From: Pseudeuparius sepicola
Taxonomy: Eukaryota > Arthropoda > Insecta > Coleoptera > Anthribidae
Assembly (NCBI GenBank): GCA_963920635.1
Contig: OY987303.1
Span: 54,621,223-54,685,222 of the forward strand
DNA: 64,000 nt
Direction of reading: 5' to 3'
The position numbers and the translations under genes were made by a program. Below the pieces are notes generated by a model. That model searched no databases. It saw nothing but the letters and a program-made list of their open reading frames with translations, and had not been told where the DNA came from. This document shows positions 45,563 through 56,315 of this stretch, one piece after another; positions within the stretch are counted from its first letter, which is position 1, and every line of letters starts with the position of its first letter.

Positions 45563-46770
45563 CAAACAAAACGTTGCACGCGTTTTCTAGAAAATTCCGT
45601 AGGTGGACGAAAAATTTTTTTCGGGTAAAATATACAGGGTGTTTCGAGAAAGTGATCGTGCACTTTTCCGTTTATTCCAATCTCTGAAAATAAAAAAGTT
45701 GCGCGTATTTTCTCGAAAACCAAGTAGCGGAGGCAAATTTTTTTCAACACGAATACACAGGGTGTCCAAAAAAGGGCAATTCTGAAAAAAAAACCGCTCA
45801 AAAAAAAAAGGCCAAGTTCCGGGAATCCGTTTTATCGTTTTTCTCGAAGATCAAGTAGATTGGGAAAAAATTGTTTCGAGTAACTTTTATTTACTTTCGC
45901 GTGCCCTTTACATCCACGAAGAAACCAAGTTTCTACCTTTGAAAACGAAAAAGTTGCACGCGTTTTCTCGAAAATATATAATGGGCGCAGGAAAAATTTT
46001 TCTCAGACAAAATTTACAGGGTTTCTTCAGAGAGTAACAACGCACTTTTCATGTTTTTCCGAACTCTATAAATAAAGAAGTTTTCGTTGTTTTCTCTAAA
46101 ACCAAGTAGGCGGGGAAATTTTCTTTACCGTCGTTTTTCTTCTTTCCCCCCACCCGTTCGATCGCCGTCGGAACGAAATTTTTATCTCGCCAAACAAAAA
46201 GTTGTATCTGTTCCGGGAAAACAGAGTGTGCCATGGAAAAAAATTTTTTTCGATAATTTTCCCCTTGGCATATGGGGCCGATTAAAGAAAACCGCAAGTC
46301 TCTATCTCTATTAATAAGAAAGTTATTCACTTAAGAAAAATCCAAGTAGGCCATGGAAAAATTTTTTTTCGGCGCATCGTCATTTTACATCCTCTACCTA
46401 ACGCACTTTGTCCCGTCTTTCTATCTCGTCGCATAGAAAAGTTGTGTTTTCCGGCGAAATCGAGTAGGCCATGGAATTTTTTTTTCTCATTTCTCAATCA
46501 TTTCGCCCGGGCAACCCAACAAAGGAAACCCGGATCTCCTATCTCTAAAGATAGCAAAGTTGCATTTGTTCTGTCAAAATCGAGGTGGCCATGAAAAATT
46601 TTCGTCGTCCATTTTTTTCCTCCCCCCATCTGCTTGCAATCAAAACAAACGGCAACCCCGTATCTCTAACGGCATAGGAGTTACGGCCGCTTAAATAATT
46701 TCGAGGTTATGTTGTATCGTAAATTTACAACTAAATTCTCAGTCGGAAAGTCGTCCATAACCTAAGGGAC
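45563..46770. repeat. Decayed tandem repeat of about 118-130 bp
   Basis: A module of the form GTTGCACGCGTTTTCTCGAAAA, then CCAAGTAGGC, then a T-rich run recurs near 45,571, 45,700, 45,830, 45,952, 46,080, 46,200, 46,322, 46,440, 46,560 and 46,680. Spacing is 118-130 bp. The units differ greatly from each other. Three of them contain TACAGGGT-like words (45,633, 45,755, 46,015), which suggests that the repeat grew out of a MITE end. It starts exactly where the 67-bp array stops. Confidence 0.8.
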
Positions 46771-47790
46771 GTACGTGGTTTTGGCGGCAAAAATCAAAAA
46801 TGCCAACCCTCCTCGTCGACGGCTTCGAAAAAGCGCAAATATTCAACAGGTGTTCGGTAACTTGAAATCCTCACCCCCAGTATACGTCCATTTCGGAATC
46901 GCAGATATTCAACAGGTGCGAGGTCTCCGGCCGGCGAAAAAACGCGCATGTCGACGCCCGGTATGCACCGTCAAGTCGCGGTTTGAAAGCTCTCCGTAAC
47001 CTAAAAGGGCGATTTTTGGCGTACCTGACGGGAAATTCCAACCTCCGGCCCGTCAAAATATGAAAGTCCAAGAAGTCTCATACACGGCGGTCTCGCAAAA
47101 ATCCGTCCGAGAAGCCTCCGGAACCACTCTCGGAAATTGCGTGTTTCTTCTCATTTCTCGATTTTTCCGGGGCGCCGGAGGCGTCCGAACCTGACCTGAA
47201 GACATGGGGGAAGCTTTAAAAATTGCGACCTCGCGGCCCCGAGCCTAAATAACGTGGCCACGGCCCGACGAAAACGGGCAATTTCTGACAATTTCGCGAC
47301 TTTTCTGACAAATTTTTAGGCGCAGCACGACACATAAAAACGATCCGATTTCTGCCGGCAAAAAAGCTTAATACCTCTCGCATTTACCTCTTTAAAAATC
47401 CGAAAAAGTGTTAAATCTCTTCTTCGGACCTTCCTCTTGCATCCCTCTGCGATTTCCCTCACCCTACGACCCTATTTAAGCATCTTCTTCGCCTCGCTCC
47501 CGTCCGGGACAGTTTGCGGTGGAACTGTCCCACCCCAAAACCCTACCGCATCCTCGAGGCGCCCGATTTACCGCCACTTCTGGCGGCCGTATTGAAGCGA
47601 AGAAACATCCCCCGGCCCCGAGATTGCGTTTCCGCACTGCGCCCGTCCCTCCCCTACCCGCGAACGACGAAGGTCGGCCGCTTCGCGGCCTCCCCCAACC
47701 GAGAGAGGGCCAATACAAACGGTACTTTTCGGCCGTTTTTAGCCCGATAATGATCATAAAAATGCAGTCGTCTATTAATATAGTATAAAA
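46771..47790. other. GC-rich sequence of unknown origin
   Basis: The composition is far richer in G and C than the surroundings. Traces of the preceding repeat continue: a segment with TAACCTAA and TTTTGGCG at about 46,755 recurs near 46,992, and ATATTCAACAGGTG occurs at about 46,838 and 46,904. Frames at 47,476-47,814 and 47,519-47,788 overlap on opposite strands with no recognisable motif. No gene is called. Confidence 0.5.
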
Positions 47791-48604
47791 GGTGTTCAAA
47801 CAATCCATCATCATTATTTATGCAAATATTGCATCTTTTTAAAACTGAATTTGTCGCCTTTCTTAGAGAGCACCTGTCAATAATTATTGCTTCTAAAACA
47901 GCTGCTCTTAATTCAACAATTGACTCATAGGTACTTTATTTTGTACTGTTCCCCACAAAAAGAAATCCAAAACAGACAAATCGGGGATCGGGACAGCCAG
48001 GAAATAGGTCTATTTCTCCCTATCCAACTATTTGGATAGAGCTGATCTATAGGAAATTTCTTACGGGCAAGTAGTTATGTGGTGGAGCTCCATCATGACA
48101 ATTTTTGTTTTATTTTGTTACATTATGTAATTATGAAAATATTCCATGCGGCAAACTATGTGAAAATTAAAAAAAAACAGTAAATTAGCCATAGATATTT
48201 TATTTTTTATAATAACTATGCCGAGTATTATATTTTGGAAAGCTCAAAAAATGGCCGATTTGATAAGGCCACAGCCAACTATGATTTACATCTAAAAAAA
48301 AAACACAAGTTTATGTCATATCTCAAAAATCACAAACAACATAAAAAAATTGGATTAGATTATCTTATTAAGCCCAAAATTATCTAAAATGTTTGTCTCT
48401 GCAGTTTTTCTGTATAATCAGAAATAACGGAGCAAAAAATCTCTTTTCAAAATATTTAGTGAGCCATGAACTTTTTTAAAAATCCAAAAGGGGCATTATA
48501 GATTGGGCATTCAAAACTGCAATTATTTCCCCATTTAACCTTTGTTCTAGGTCTGCTATTTTCCCAGATCCCCATAGTGGGCATCGAGAAAAACTCACCC
48601 TGTA
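47791..48604. mobile_element. Right arm of the foldback that brackets the satellite block
   Basis: It holds a transposase remnant and then an arm matching the 9,321-10,507 element (ATGGCCGATTTGATAAGGCC near 48,252, CCCCATTTAACCTTTGTTCT near 48,530) and ends CTCACCCTGTA at 48,604 with the complete terminus that the 9.3-kb copy has lost on its right side. Together with 40,720-41,213 it frames about 6.6 kb of unrelated DNA. Confidence 0.75.
47855..48115 (-). pseudogene. Transposase catalytic-core remnant
   Basis: The minus strand carries HDGAPP-like coding near 48,095 and LDFFLWGTVQN near 47,960, the same segment as at 9,745-9,962, with additional indels. It keeps the second and third catalytic Asp positions only. 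It is not functional and is useful as a marker of the element family. Confidence 0.7.
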
Positions 48605-48804
48605 TAACACTTAATGATTTCCATAAGTAGTTATCAATTTATTAATAGCTTTTATGATTTCATGTGTATAATTGGAACCGCGCCCTTTCATCAAGTAGGC
48701 TTTGGAGGGTGAGACAATGAAACAACCGTGGAAAAATCTTTACTGTTACCTGTCAAATTTGCAGTTAAACTGTTTAGGCAGTGTAAAGATTTTTCTTATG
48801 AAAA

Positions 48805-48996
48805 ATGGAATATGAAAATGAAAATGCAGATGCAACGAGCAATTTATTCTACGAGAGGTATCCAGAGAGAAGACACCCTTTCAAGGACATTTTTGCAAGA
48901 CTGCGACTTAATTTCATTAATAGTGGGCATTTTGAAAAGGATAGGCCGAAAAGGTACGAGTTAAACAGAGATAGGCATTTTCCCCGGATTGTATAA
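48805..48996 (+). pseudogene. Transposase N-terminal remnant
   Basis: The 63-codon frame includes NLFYERYPERRHPFKDIFAR and then FINSGHFEKDRPKR. An aromatic-x-x-R-F/Y-P-x-R-x-x-P block followed by F-A-R-L and a G-x-F turn is the start of many DUF4817-type transposases. The first residues do not fit, and after about 50 codons similarity ends. It lies 200 bp outside the right terminus of the foldback, so it comes from a different copy. Confidence 0.55.
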
Positions 48997-50158
48997 AACA
49001 GACCCTTATATCCCATTTTCAACTTTCAAATTTCATTGTAGATGTTTCCTTTTTATTAGTAGAACTCCCACACTGTGGTTTAAAATTTTTTACATCATGA
49101 ATGAATCACCCTGCAGTGTCCAGGTTTAAATGTCTATACTCTATTTAGTACATGGTTATAAGATAAGTTGGCTCCAATCTAGGAAATCTGTGAATCGGCC
49201 ATATCTTGTTCGAGAATTATTATTTCAAATTGAATATTTCCCGAGCGTAAAAAAATAAAATTCCACTTACTATAACGACTTCCATTTACCAAGTTGTAAA
49301 AACATTTCTAAATCATTCAGAACTGAGAGGCGCAATAATATACTGGGCATTTTACAGCTTTTTTACAGCGTCTTTTTAATACATTGTAAATTCGATCGCT
49401 TGATAACGATGACATTGTGTCTTCTACATTTGTTCAATCATTAAATTTCGAACTACTTTACGACGATATTTTATCACTTTGGTCAAATTAAATGCTTAAT
49501 TAAGGCGGTGAGCATTTATTTATAGCTGTATCGAAATTTTCGTTCCATAAATGTAGTATAAGTACCTACCTATTATTAATTGTTGCCAATAGAATTAGAG
49601 TCCACATAACTTTCTTTTAAATCCATAGGGCATTCCTTAAGCAAACAGCAATGGGGAACTTGAACAATTTGTTTTTATTTCCTTAATATATTTGCCTATC
49701 TATAGAAAGAGCACATACCAAATATCAGCCCTCAAATCGCAATATTTAATTTGCAATAAATAATTAAAGTTGTGACCGCAAGCTGTTCATTTGAAACGAC
49801 ACGAAAAGCGCGGGAATGGTTGTGACGTCACACCGCTCGATCGATCGGAAGGCAGTGACAGGAGTGACAGCTACACAGAATTATAAAAGAAGAATGGAAA
49901 TTGATCGTTAAAATAAACAGTTCGGCGACCCATTTCCGGAGGGATCTGATGCAGGTCAAAAATAAAGAACCCCCTAAAAGTTTAAATTTAACAAGCACTT
50001 CTTTAACTAAATGGTGAGGTCCCGGGTTCAATCGCACAAGAAGTTTTTTTTAATTATTACTGCATTCTATCTCTTATGTATTTATCACTGATTATCATTT
50101 TTAGTAATAATTGGACAATGGATATTATGAGGATTATTAATTACAGTCTACTCCATAG

Positions 50159-50194
50159 CACAGACATATATAGCTGAAGCTATATAGGTCTGTG
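50159..50194. repeat. Short hairpin palindrome
   Basis: CACAGACATATATAGCT, then GA, then the inverse with one mismatch. The stem is 17 bp. Origin unknown. Confidence 0.6.
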
Positions 50195-50250
50195 TCCATA
50201 GTGTATTTAAATTCAAAGTACTTACCTACCTAATATGAAAATGTCATATC

Positions 50251-50348
50251 GATGCGTAAGCTCTTTTTGGCCTTGGGGAGAGTTTTAGGACCCGAGGCAA
50301 CACGGGCATTAAACAACCCCCTCGGCTAAAAAAATGCGCTTACGCATC
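50251..50348. repeat. 98-bp inverted-repeat element
   Basis: The ends GATGCGTAAGC and GCTTACGCATC are perfect inverses of 11 bp, followed inside by T-rich and A-rich runs. It may be a tiny MITE. No target duplication was identified. Confidence 0.45.
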
Positions 50349-51235
50349 TCGCAATGTAATTAACTATTTAATACAGAATACAGTACACTCTTTTCAAACA
50401 TTATCAACAATATCAAGACTATAATAAGACGGATAGACAAGGATGGGACGTTCTCGTTGATCTTTCTAAACAAAGCTTGCGTGGTGCTGTAGTTTTGATA
50501 CTTGTGCCGCCCACATTAGTTTATACATGGTGCCGCCGACCACCAGAGGCGCCACCACCAACGAGCTACTTGACGTCACAACCAAGGAGGGCGTGTTACA
50601 AGAATGATTTGAATTATGCAGCTTTTAATTGCATATATTTGTTGCATACAAATAAAAAATGAGTTTTTTTGTGAACTGCGTGGTTCATCTAGGCATTACG
50701 TTTGAAAGTAATATTTTTCAAATTTAATTTTTGTGCAAGTTCCCCATTATCGGTCTTGTTATATTTTTTTATCCGAACTGTATGTTCCTTTTAAATAATC
50801 TTGGCCAAGCAAAGTTAATCCGTTTCAACACGTTTTATATCTTAACTGGTCCGATAAATCACACAGAAATCGACTAGTTTTTTTTATACGAAACTATTTA
50901 TACGATTTTAAGATGCCTTATTACGGATTCTACATAAAACTTGTTCCAACTACTGGTCAGTAAGCAGTTATAGGTTGATCCTATCTCTTCCAATATATTT
51001 ATACGCTGCTCCGCGTATTCTAAACTCTAATAGATGTAGCTATGGTTGTTTACCATTCTTTATTAAGCAGATGACATTTTTTAAGTCGATATAACGTCAT
51101 CCAAGGGATAGTCACGTCATTATTACGAATATTTTTATAACTAACATCAATATAACGTCAGGTGACTAGCATACAGGAAGCTAACTTAAGTAAACTTAAC
51201 CTATAAATGATTTTGGTAACAATTGGAGAGTAATG

Positions 51236-52271
51236 CAGTGGCGTATTCAGGGGGGGGGGGGCAAAAGGGGCCAGAGCTGTCGAGATAAACGAGATTTGTA
51301 ATATCAAACATCTACAATTTGTTGTTTCATCTTGTCTTCTCGAAATTAAAACCTGTGCAGTAGATTTGAGAACACGCGGCCGCCGTATATTATGCACACA
51401 CTCCGTCGGTCGCAGCGCGTAACCGTAAATTAGGCAAAACAACCTACTAAACATATTTTGCACGATATTACAGTGTGCACCGCCACGCCAGAAAGAACAT
51501 TTTCAAAACTGAAAATTTCAAAAATTTATATTAGAAACAATATTAGCGAAAACCGACTAAATGGGTTAACACTCCTTTATGTGTACCCTGCAATACCCAT
51601 ATCTCCCGAGGAGATATTTCGATATTTGACGAGCTGAAGACCAAAAAAAGAATACTTGATTTTGTGATATAGATTTTACTGGTTCGAAGAAGAATTATTT
51701 TTATGTCATACAGGGTGTCCGGTAATAACTTAAAAAATTAAAAAGAAAAATTGAAAATATGACGAAAAGTTCATATGATCATGGGTCCGCAGATGTTTGG
51801 TTTTCGAGATGCAGGGTGTTGAAATTGAAATTTTATTTTCAACTTTTTGAGACGACAAAATTTTCTTGCAAAAAAAATCAACAACTTAAACTGTAAATAA
51901 CTGTAAATAAATGTGCTTGTATGCACCTGCATCGATGCAGAAATTTGAAAATTTCTCGAAAACGGCCACCTTTGGCGTTATTCACCAAGTATACCTTTTT
52001 TGCTTAGAAAACGTGTGGGAAGAGGATACATTCACAAAATGTCGTAAAAGTTTACTGTCAAAAAAGTTTGGGCAAATTAAATTAAATAAGGATAGCGTAG
52101 GCCTCTAAGGATTTCACCAAAAATAATACCAAATTATGACTTCTCTTCCCAAAAAAAACCTCGGCTACCAAATTTTGCAAGAAAATTTTGTCGTCTCATT
52201 AAAATTATCGACAGAGTTTTGTTATTTATAACTGATTGCCCCCCCAGACGTTAATCCTGGATACGCCACTG
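51236..52271 (+). mobile_element. hAT transposon remnant
   Basis: This 1,036-bp element has inverted ends CAGTGGCGTATTCAGG and, inverted, CAGTGGCGTATCCAGG (15 of 16 match), with a G tract inside the left end and a C tract inside the right. The 8-bp flanks (GAGTAATG and CCTCACAC) do not match, so the target duplication has decayed or one end was exchanged. A piece of hAT coding sequence remains, and a TACAGGGTGTCCGG MITE arm is nested from 51,709. Confidence 0.75.
51479..51637 (+). pseudogene. hAT transposase C-terminal fragment
   Basis: The 52-codon frame reads TATPERTFSKLKISKIYIRN and NISENRLNGLTLLYVYP and ends at TGA. ATPERTFS...SENRLNGL is the core of the hAT dimerisation domain. It is shorter and more diverged than the copy at 39,350-39,591, and everything upstream is lost. 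Confidence 0.8.
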
Positions 52272-53013
52272 CCTCACACCTCGTACTGGACAATAGTAAT
52301 CTATTCTCTATAATGCATAGATGCTTTTTGATCTTCTCTGGAATCTAAAAACATTTTCCCTTTATCTGGGTTTTTATCAAAGAGCCGATACGGATCGCAG
52401 TGAGCGAAACCGCAAACAATTGAACGCACACGGCCCGGAAAAAATATAAATTCATGGCCTGCTAAGGGCAGGTGGTCCGTATATTTCGGACGCACTTCAA
52501 GTGTCAAACCATTGACCATCGCGGCCAACCGCCTTCGATAGGTAAACGTTCTGATTGTTCGATTTTTAGGTTCAATCAGTTTAGTCACCCCGTACTAATT
52601 TTAACCTCGTTTCGAAACCTAGAAAAAAGTCCTGAAAATCGGCCCAACCCACTCGGTCTTAATTACCCCAAAAAATTAATAAACATAATCACTAAAAGAG
52701 CGCTAAATCTCCGATAATGACTTATTAACTAATAGGGTTTGGAGCGAAAAAAATCTTAATTAAATTGGTTTTTATTAGTATACTCCATTATAGTAGGGTC
52801 TCTAACCCTTTCTTGGGCCCAGATTTAATAAAGAAAGCTGCTTCTTGATGGTGGATTGCCTTTGATCGGCCGATGGATATTGTCTATATTTTACAGGGGC
52901 AGAAATCACCCTGGGCAACAAAAAATTATACCCTTTAATGTAGGTAGGAGTTCTGGCCATGACCACCAGCGTTTAAATAGTTACTTTTTGGATGTTGTAA
53001 TGTATTTAAGTGG
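52272..53013. other. Stretch without recognised genes
   Basis: Mixed composition with frames of chance length. It may be host sequence between two hAT elements. Nothing is recognised. Confidence 0.3.
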
Positions 53014-53965
53014 CAGTGGCGCACCCAGAAAATATGATTGGGGGGGGGGGGCAACTCAGAGCCGTCAAACAGAAACTTTAGGCAGGGCAAATGACTTTCC
53101 AGTCAGGGCAGTTAGTACACATTTGAGAAGTGAGGGAGAGGTACCTAGAAGACGGTACTTTGTCGGTGGGGAGAGGGGGGGAAGGAATTTAACCTTCGAT
53201 ATTAGATACAAATCGCGCCGCAGGCGAAAATTTGTGAAATTTTCAAGGTCAAATATAATATCAACATGAAATTTTTTTTTGCTAATTATGCGGGCCCATA
53301 ATCGTTTGTGCAAGAATACTTTTTAACTCACAAAAATCTAGTAATTATCAATAATAACACTGAACACCCTTTTGTGATTATCTATTGTTTCAAAGGGCCA
53401 CATTATGTCTATAATTTTCTGGCCAGTGTTGTTAGGTATAGGTAAATTGAAATTTGTTTGAAAACCGGACAATAAAGATTATTGATTTTTTAAGCGGGCA
53501 ATAAAAAGTGTACTTAGAGGTGTCTGCATACTAAAATGCGCCGAAGGCAATTTTTTTAGGAAATTTAAGGGCAAATTCAGTTTCAATGAAGTATAATAAA
53601 TAAAAAAATCAACACGATGTCTTTTTTACTCTTTTTCTTTCTCAATGGTGCAGCGCCCTATCTACGGCTCTGGTGAGGTGAGGTGAACTTGTGGCTCAGG
53701 CAGGACAAACATTCTGCCAGGCAGCTCCCCCCCTGACTACGGCCCTGGGTCAACTTAAAAAGCTTGACGTAGTACATAAAAAATATTTTATGATTCAAAG
53801 AAATTTCCAAAATATGAAAAAAGATCAGATATTATCCAGTCAGATAATTGCCGAGGGTCGCACAGCGGACAGTACATCTACGATACCACCCTCGAGAATT
53901 TTTAAAATATGGAAGGTCTGGGGGGGGCCGAGGCCCCCGCCCCCCCCCCCCTGGGTGCGCCACTG
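53014..53965. mobile_element. Non-autonomous hAT element (952 bp)
   Basis: It has 15-bp perfect inverted ends (CAGTGGCGCACCCAG) and a perfect 8-bp target duplication TTAAGTGG (53,006-53,013 and 53,966-53,973). A G tract lies near the left end and G and C tracts near the right. Inside, near 53,650-53,750, is a second set of hAT-end-like words (GGTGCAGCGCCCTA, CTGACTACGGCCCTGGG), so another element may be nested. No transposase motif was seen. Confidence 0.88.
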
Positions 53966-54298
53966 TTAAGTGGTACGCAACTTACCTAGTAAATTTGTAA
54001 CCTTGAAAAGTTCTTAAAAAAGAGGACACAACCAAAATGTTATTCGTGGATTTTAACATTATTGTCCTTTTTTTCAAAAAAGTTATTCACAAGAAGGTTT
54101 TTTTAAATCATTGGGCACCTAGTTATTACAATAAATTACTCCGGTAACCTAATTTTCGAAAAAAATACATAAAATAGAACTGTCGGATAGTGACCGATTC
54201 AGGTGCCCCATTTTCGCATACTAGCCTCGAAGAGGGTTGAAAAGTACATCGATGCTGAGTAGAATGAAGGGAAATTTACGAGTCCTGGGGATAACATA

Positions 54299-55531
54299 TA
54301 CAGGGTGTAACTGAACTGATGGTCAAAAATGAAACCACGTATTCTTGGAGTCAAAATAAAGGCACTTCTACATATATGTTTTTCTCCTAGGGGCCATAGT
54401 TTTTTTTATACAGAGCGTAGAAGTTTGGAGAAAATAAAATACACATATTTCTTAGTATCTCTAGAAGTATACGAGATATTTTCTTCGAACTTAGCTGCCA
54501 AATTTAAGGTTTATATGAAGCTTCTGAGGCTTCCAGTTGCGGAGATACAGGGTGTTATTAAAATTAATTAGTTCAGAAAAATATGAATACCCTGTATAAT
54601 CGCATTTTTTAAATTTGTTTTGAATGGAAACTTCAATGGTTAACAAAAAGTATATCTCTTAGTATTTTTTCATATTCGCAGCCGTTTCTTAATTATTTTC
54701 AAAGAACGGCAACCCTGCAATGAACAATAGTCACTTTGAGAATAAATCTAGCAATCTGTGGATGTCAATTAAACTTTATTTAACAAAATACAAAAGCAAA
54801 AACGATAATAAAAGAAACATAATGCTATTAGAAAATTAAATTATTAAATGTTCGAAATGAGCGCCGTTTCTTTCAATACACGCAAGTATGAACGTTTCCG
54901 CATGTTTATTATTGCCATTGGCAAGTCCATAGCAAAAGTGCATATCAGTCAATTCTTCGAATGAAAATATTATTATCATTTTTCAAAATATTGATACTAA
55001 AGTGCAAAGTTGTCAGCCAAATGATCCGAATAATGCCAAGTTTAATTGACATCTACAGATTGTTAGATTTATTCTTAAAATGACTTGTTTATTGCAGCAT
55101 TGCCGGTCTTTGAAAATAATTAAGAAACGGCTGAGAATATGAAAAAATACTAAGAGATACTTTTTGTTAACCATTGAATTTACCACTCAAAATAAATTTA
55201 AAAAATGCAATTATACAGGGTATTCATATTTTTCTGAACTAATTAATTTTAATAACACCCTGTATCTCCGCCAACTGGGAGCCTCAGAAGTTTCATATTA
55301 ACCTTAAGTTTGACAGCTCATCCGCTAGTGTGACATGCCAAGTTTGAAGAAAATATCTTTTATACTTCTAGAGATACTATAAGAAATATGTGTATTTTTC
55401 TCTAAATTTCTACGCTCTGCATAAAAAAAACTATGGCCCGTAGGAGAAAAAAATATATGAAGAAGTGGCCTTGTTTTGACTCTAAGAATATGTGGTTCCA
55501 TTTTTGACCATCAGTTCAGTTACACCCTGTA
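54299..55531. mobile_element. Foldback element with mini-transposase frame
   Basis: This 1,233-bp element begins TACAGGGTGTAACTGAACTG and ends with the inverse, with TA on both sides. The arms are about 480 bp and contain an inner TACAGGGTGTTATT terminus and its mate. The loop (about 54,790-55,010) holds a short frame joining the two ends of a transposase. Confidence 0.85.
54836..54979 (-). CDS. 47-codon N-to-C transposase fusion
   Basis: The minus-strand frame starts with Met, continues FEELTDMHFCYGLANGN (the usual start of DUF4817-type transposases, before the first helix-turn-helix) and then passes without a break into ACIERNGAHFEHL (the usual last residues), ending at TAA. It is what an internal deletion of about 900 coding bases would leave if it happened to keep frame. 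No DNA-binding domain or catalytic residue remains, so it cannot be an enzyme. Whether the peptide is made is unknown. It lies almost exactly at the centre of the foldback. Confidence 0.6.
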   Translation of the reverse strand: MIIIFSFEELTDMHFCYGLANGNNKHAETFILACIERNGAHFEHLII

Positions 55532-55799
55532 TATTATACATATATTATAGGAAAATCGAATTTTCCATAATATGCTATCCCCAGGGACCATTAGTAAATT
55601 TCCCTTCATTCTAGTCAACATCGAGGCTTGTATGCGAAAATAGGGAACCTATATTTGTCAATATCTGATGGTCTATAAGCATTTTTTCGAAAACTATCAA
55701 TTACTAACTAATTTTTTTGACCAATGTCCAAAGATCTCAAAAAACTTTCTTGTGGAAAAAAGAACCGTAGCGAACAGACGGACAGTTACATACTTTACA

Positions 55800-56100
55800 T
55801 ACCGTAAAATGGCCTAAATCAGAACAAAAAGAAAATTGAAGCAGTTGTAGATTGTTTTAAGATTATATATAAAAATTTGATTTATTTACCAAAAGTTGGT
55901 TCAAACATTCTAGTATCTAACAAACATTTAGTTTTTCTATTTTTGAAATGGGTAATACTATTTTTTATTTTTTTTTAGTTTGTTCTGTTTTACCCGCAGG
56001 TGGCCTAAATTAGAACAATTGTGTTTTCGTACCTTTAAACTGTTTTAAACAGTATAGGGTTAAATCCGAACAAACATTAAAAAATATATATATGAGTTGA
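55800..56100. repeat. Repeated CCTAAATCAGAACA-type motif
   Basis: Variants of GGCCTAAATYAGAACAA appear near 55,811, 55,984 (inverted GTTCTGTTTTACCC), 56,003 and 56,058. The spacing and mixed orientation recall the TATGAGAC cluster at 12.5-13.4 kb. They may be ends of small nested MITEs. Confidence 0.4.
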
Positions 56101-56315
56101 TATTATAAAAAAATCAGAAACAGTTTTTTTTTTCTATTTTAATGGAAATAAAACAATTTTTTTATATTCTCTATTTAATCATAAAAAAATACAAACTCTG
56201 ATAAAATAAAAACTATAAATAGCAGTTTAACTGTAAGTAACTACCTATTAAAAACTATTAAAGTTTAACGCGAATCTTAAACCTAATCGGGTTTCTACGG
56301 GGTGGTTAGGAAGTA

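Larger units (their letters stand above)
48997..51235. other. Stretch without recognised genes, two hairpins
   Basis: Mostly AT-rich. A CpG-containing part with a TGACGTCA palindrome lies near 49,822. A GGTTCAATC word at about 50,025 recalls a tRNA B box, but no cloverleaf forms. Two hairpins are listed separately. No gene is supported. Confidence 0.35.
54040..55790. mobile_element. Outer palindromic element around the 54,299 foldback
   Basis: Outside the 54,299-55,531 element the flanks are also inverted copies: CATACTAGCCTCGA with GAATGAAGGGAAATTTAC and CCTGGGGATA on the left, and their inverses at 55,575-55,640. A weaker match with a CACAAGAA core pairs 54,090 with 55,750. The inner element therefore sits at the axis of a larger palindrome. 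Confidence 0.55.

Noticed and set aside
41216..45569. Minus-strand frames of 1,066, 1,417, 1,325, 176 and 71 codons
   Set aside because: They are overlapping phases of a stop-free 67-bp tandem repeat. There is no start context, domain or splice structure, and all three phases are equally open.
41214..47790. Bacterial contamination or vector in the GC-rich block
   Set aside because: The block is bounded by arms of an insect foldback also found elsewhere in the window, and contains TACAGGGT words. A misassembly is still possible and is mentioned in the findings.
47476..47814. 112-codon and 89-codon frames in the GC-rich block
   Set aside because: GC-rich DNA has few stops by chance; the frames overlap on opposite strands and show no motif.
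49990..50040. tRNA or tRNA-derived SINE
   Set aside because: A GGTTCAATC word resembles a B box, but the T stem does not pair and no A box at the right distance was found.
51228..52279. 8-bp target duplication for the hAT at 51,236
   Set aside because: Flanks GAGTAATG and CCTCACAC do not match.
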